Assembly (NCBI GenBank): GCA_900771325.1
Contig: CAAGNN010000084.1
Coordinates: 1-6,516, forward strand
From: Kiritimatiellia bacterium
GTDB lineage: Bacteria; Verrucomicrobiota; Kiritimatiellia; RFP12; DVOR01
Reading direction: 5' to 3'
DNA: 6,516 bases
Part shown: piece after piece, positions 6,314 through 6,516 of the stretch
Layout of the letters: each line of letters starts with the position of its first letter
Position numbering within the stretch: the stretch's first letter is position 1
The notes under the pieces: generated by a model
Told to the model about the DNA's origin: nothing
What the model saw: the letters and a program-made list of their open reading frames with translations, nothing else
Database searches by the model: none
Translations under genes and position numbers: made by a program

Positions 6314-6330
6314 TTACACACGCTGTGTAA
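6314..6330. promoter_or_regulatory. 17-bp operator-like palindrome TTACACA-CGC-TGTGTAA
   Basis: Two perfect 7-bp arms flank a 3-nt centre, the geometry of a site for a dimeric helix-turn-helix regulator. No regulator gene is visible nearby. It lies in the intergenic part upstream of the minus-strand gene, about 585 bp from its start, so it may instead serve a gene beyond the right edge. Binding is inferred from symmetry only. Confidence 0.4.
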
Positions 6331-6338
6331 ATATGCAC

Positions 6339-6355
6339 CAATGGTTCACCCATTG
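6339..6355. repeat. 17-bp inverted repeat CAATGG-TTCAC-CCATTG
   Basis: Perfect 6-bp arms with a 5-nt centre. Its midpoint is 25 bp from that of the neighbouring 17-bp palindrome, but the arm sequences are unrelated. It could be a second operator or a small hairpin. Confidence 0.4.
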
Positions 6356-6406
6356 ATTGCGCCCAGTGTAGCATACCATCCCCCTCCCTGCACACGCCGC
6401 TTCATC

Positions 6407-6516
6407 CCCGGGGCGAGTCGGGGGGCAACCCGGGGCGGGTCGGGGGTCAACCCGGGGCGGGTCGGGGGTCAACCCGGGGCGGGTCGGGGGTCAACCCGGG
6501 GCGGGTCGGGGGTCAA
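6407..6516. repeat. Tandem array of five 22-bp G-rich units reaching the window edge
   Basis: The unit is CCCGGGGCGGG followed by TCGGGGGTCAA. Copies lie at 6407-6428, 6429-6450, 6451-6472, 6473-6494 and 6495-6516. Copies 2 to 5 are identical; the first differs at two positions (GAG for GGG, and GC for GT near its end). There are no spacers, so it is not a CRISPR array. The plus strand has G-runs of 4, 3 and 5 per unit, allowing G-quadruplex folding. The unit carries 12 G and 6 C on the plus strand, opposite to the C-rich plus strand of the genes. The array continues off the right edge, so the true copy number is unknown. Confidence 0.97.

Larger units (their letters stand above)
5827..6406. 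other. Lower-GC, palindrome-rich region without a convincing gene
   Basis: This 580-base stretch has clearly more A and T than the genes on its left and lacks their strand-biased composition. It contains, besides the doubtful small ORF, several short perfect palindromes: CTTGCGCAAG (6028-6037), AGGGCCCT (6073-6080) and GGCGCGCC (6234-6241), a hairpin TATCG-TGCAAG-CGATA (6042-6057), and the larger inverted repeats listed separately. No tRNA, and no recognisable tmRNA, RNase P or SRP core motif, was found by eye. It may be a long regulatory leader, a structured RNA gene, or decayed sequence. Confidence 0.6.

Noticed and set aside
6097..6330. 77-codon plus-strand open frame in the palindrome-rich region
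   Set aside because: It starts at TTG without a ribosome binding site, runs through the inverted repeats, and its basic composition matches no family I know.
6370..6378. Extended -10-like TGG-TATGCT on the minus strand
   Set aside because: No acceptable -35 hexamer lies 16-18 nt upstream and the gene it would serve is over 600 bp away; a single -10-like word is too common to report.
6407..6516. CRISPR array
   Set aside because: The 22-bp units are contiguous, with no unique spacers and no cas gene in the window.

Overview
The window reads as a GC-rich bacterial chromosome segment ending in a tandem repeat, most likely from a non-proteobacterial lineage of the Verrucomicrobiota/PVC type. That placement is an inference. 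It rests on the ParE tail, whose RFKGLGEI-x3-EFKDFIG signature resembles the Bacteroidetes/Verrucomicrobia form rather than the proteobacterial one, on a macroglobulin-like secreted protein, and on the tiny lipoprotein. No rRNA or marker gene is present to settle it.

Bases 1-3224 hold six same-strand genes packed like an operon: the 3' end of parE (topoisomerase IV subunit B), a 55-residue lipoprotein, ribD (riboflavin deaminase/reductase), slyX, a 10-helix EamA/DMT-family transporter and ybeY (16S rRNA maturation endoribonuclease). Gaps are 28 nt or less, and two junctions overlap by 11 and 8 nt. The gene set is housekeeping but functionally mixed, so shared transcription is suggested more by packing than by pathway.

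Bases 3226-5730, on the minus strand and convergent with ybeY across a single base, encode an 834-residue exported protein. It has the front half of a bacterial alpha-2-macroglobulin (a YRPGE MG2 motif) and an A2M-type segment at its extreme C-terminus, but no thioester domain. A strong GGAGG ribosome binding site fixes its start, and a plausible sigma70-like promoter lies just upstream.

Bases 5827-6406 are different: lower GC, no convincing gene (one doubtful small membrane ORF), and many inverted repeats. Two of these interlock in a pseudoknot-like order and two are adjacent 17-bp operator-like palindromes. Bases 6407-6516 are five tandem copies of a 22-bp G-rich unit running off the window edge, where an assembly may well have broken.

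Throughout 1-5730 the plus strand is visibly C-rich, so plus-strand genes end codons in C and the minus-strand gene ends them in G. The terminal repeat reverses this skew. I see no clear new multi-gene system. The best leads are the thioester-less macroglobulin and the structured, repeat-ended intergenic region behind it.
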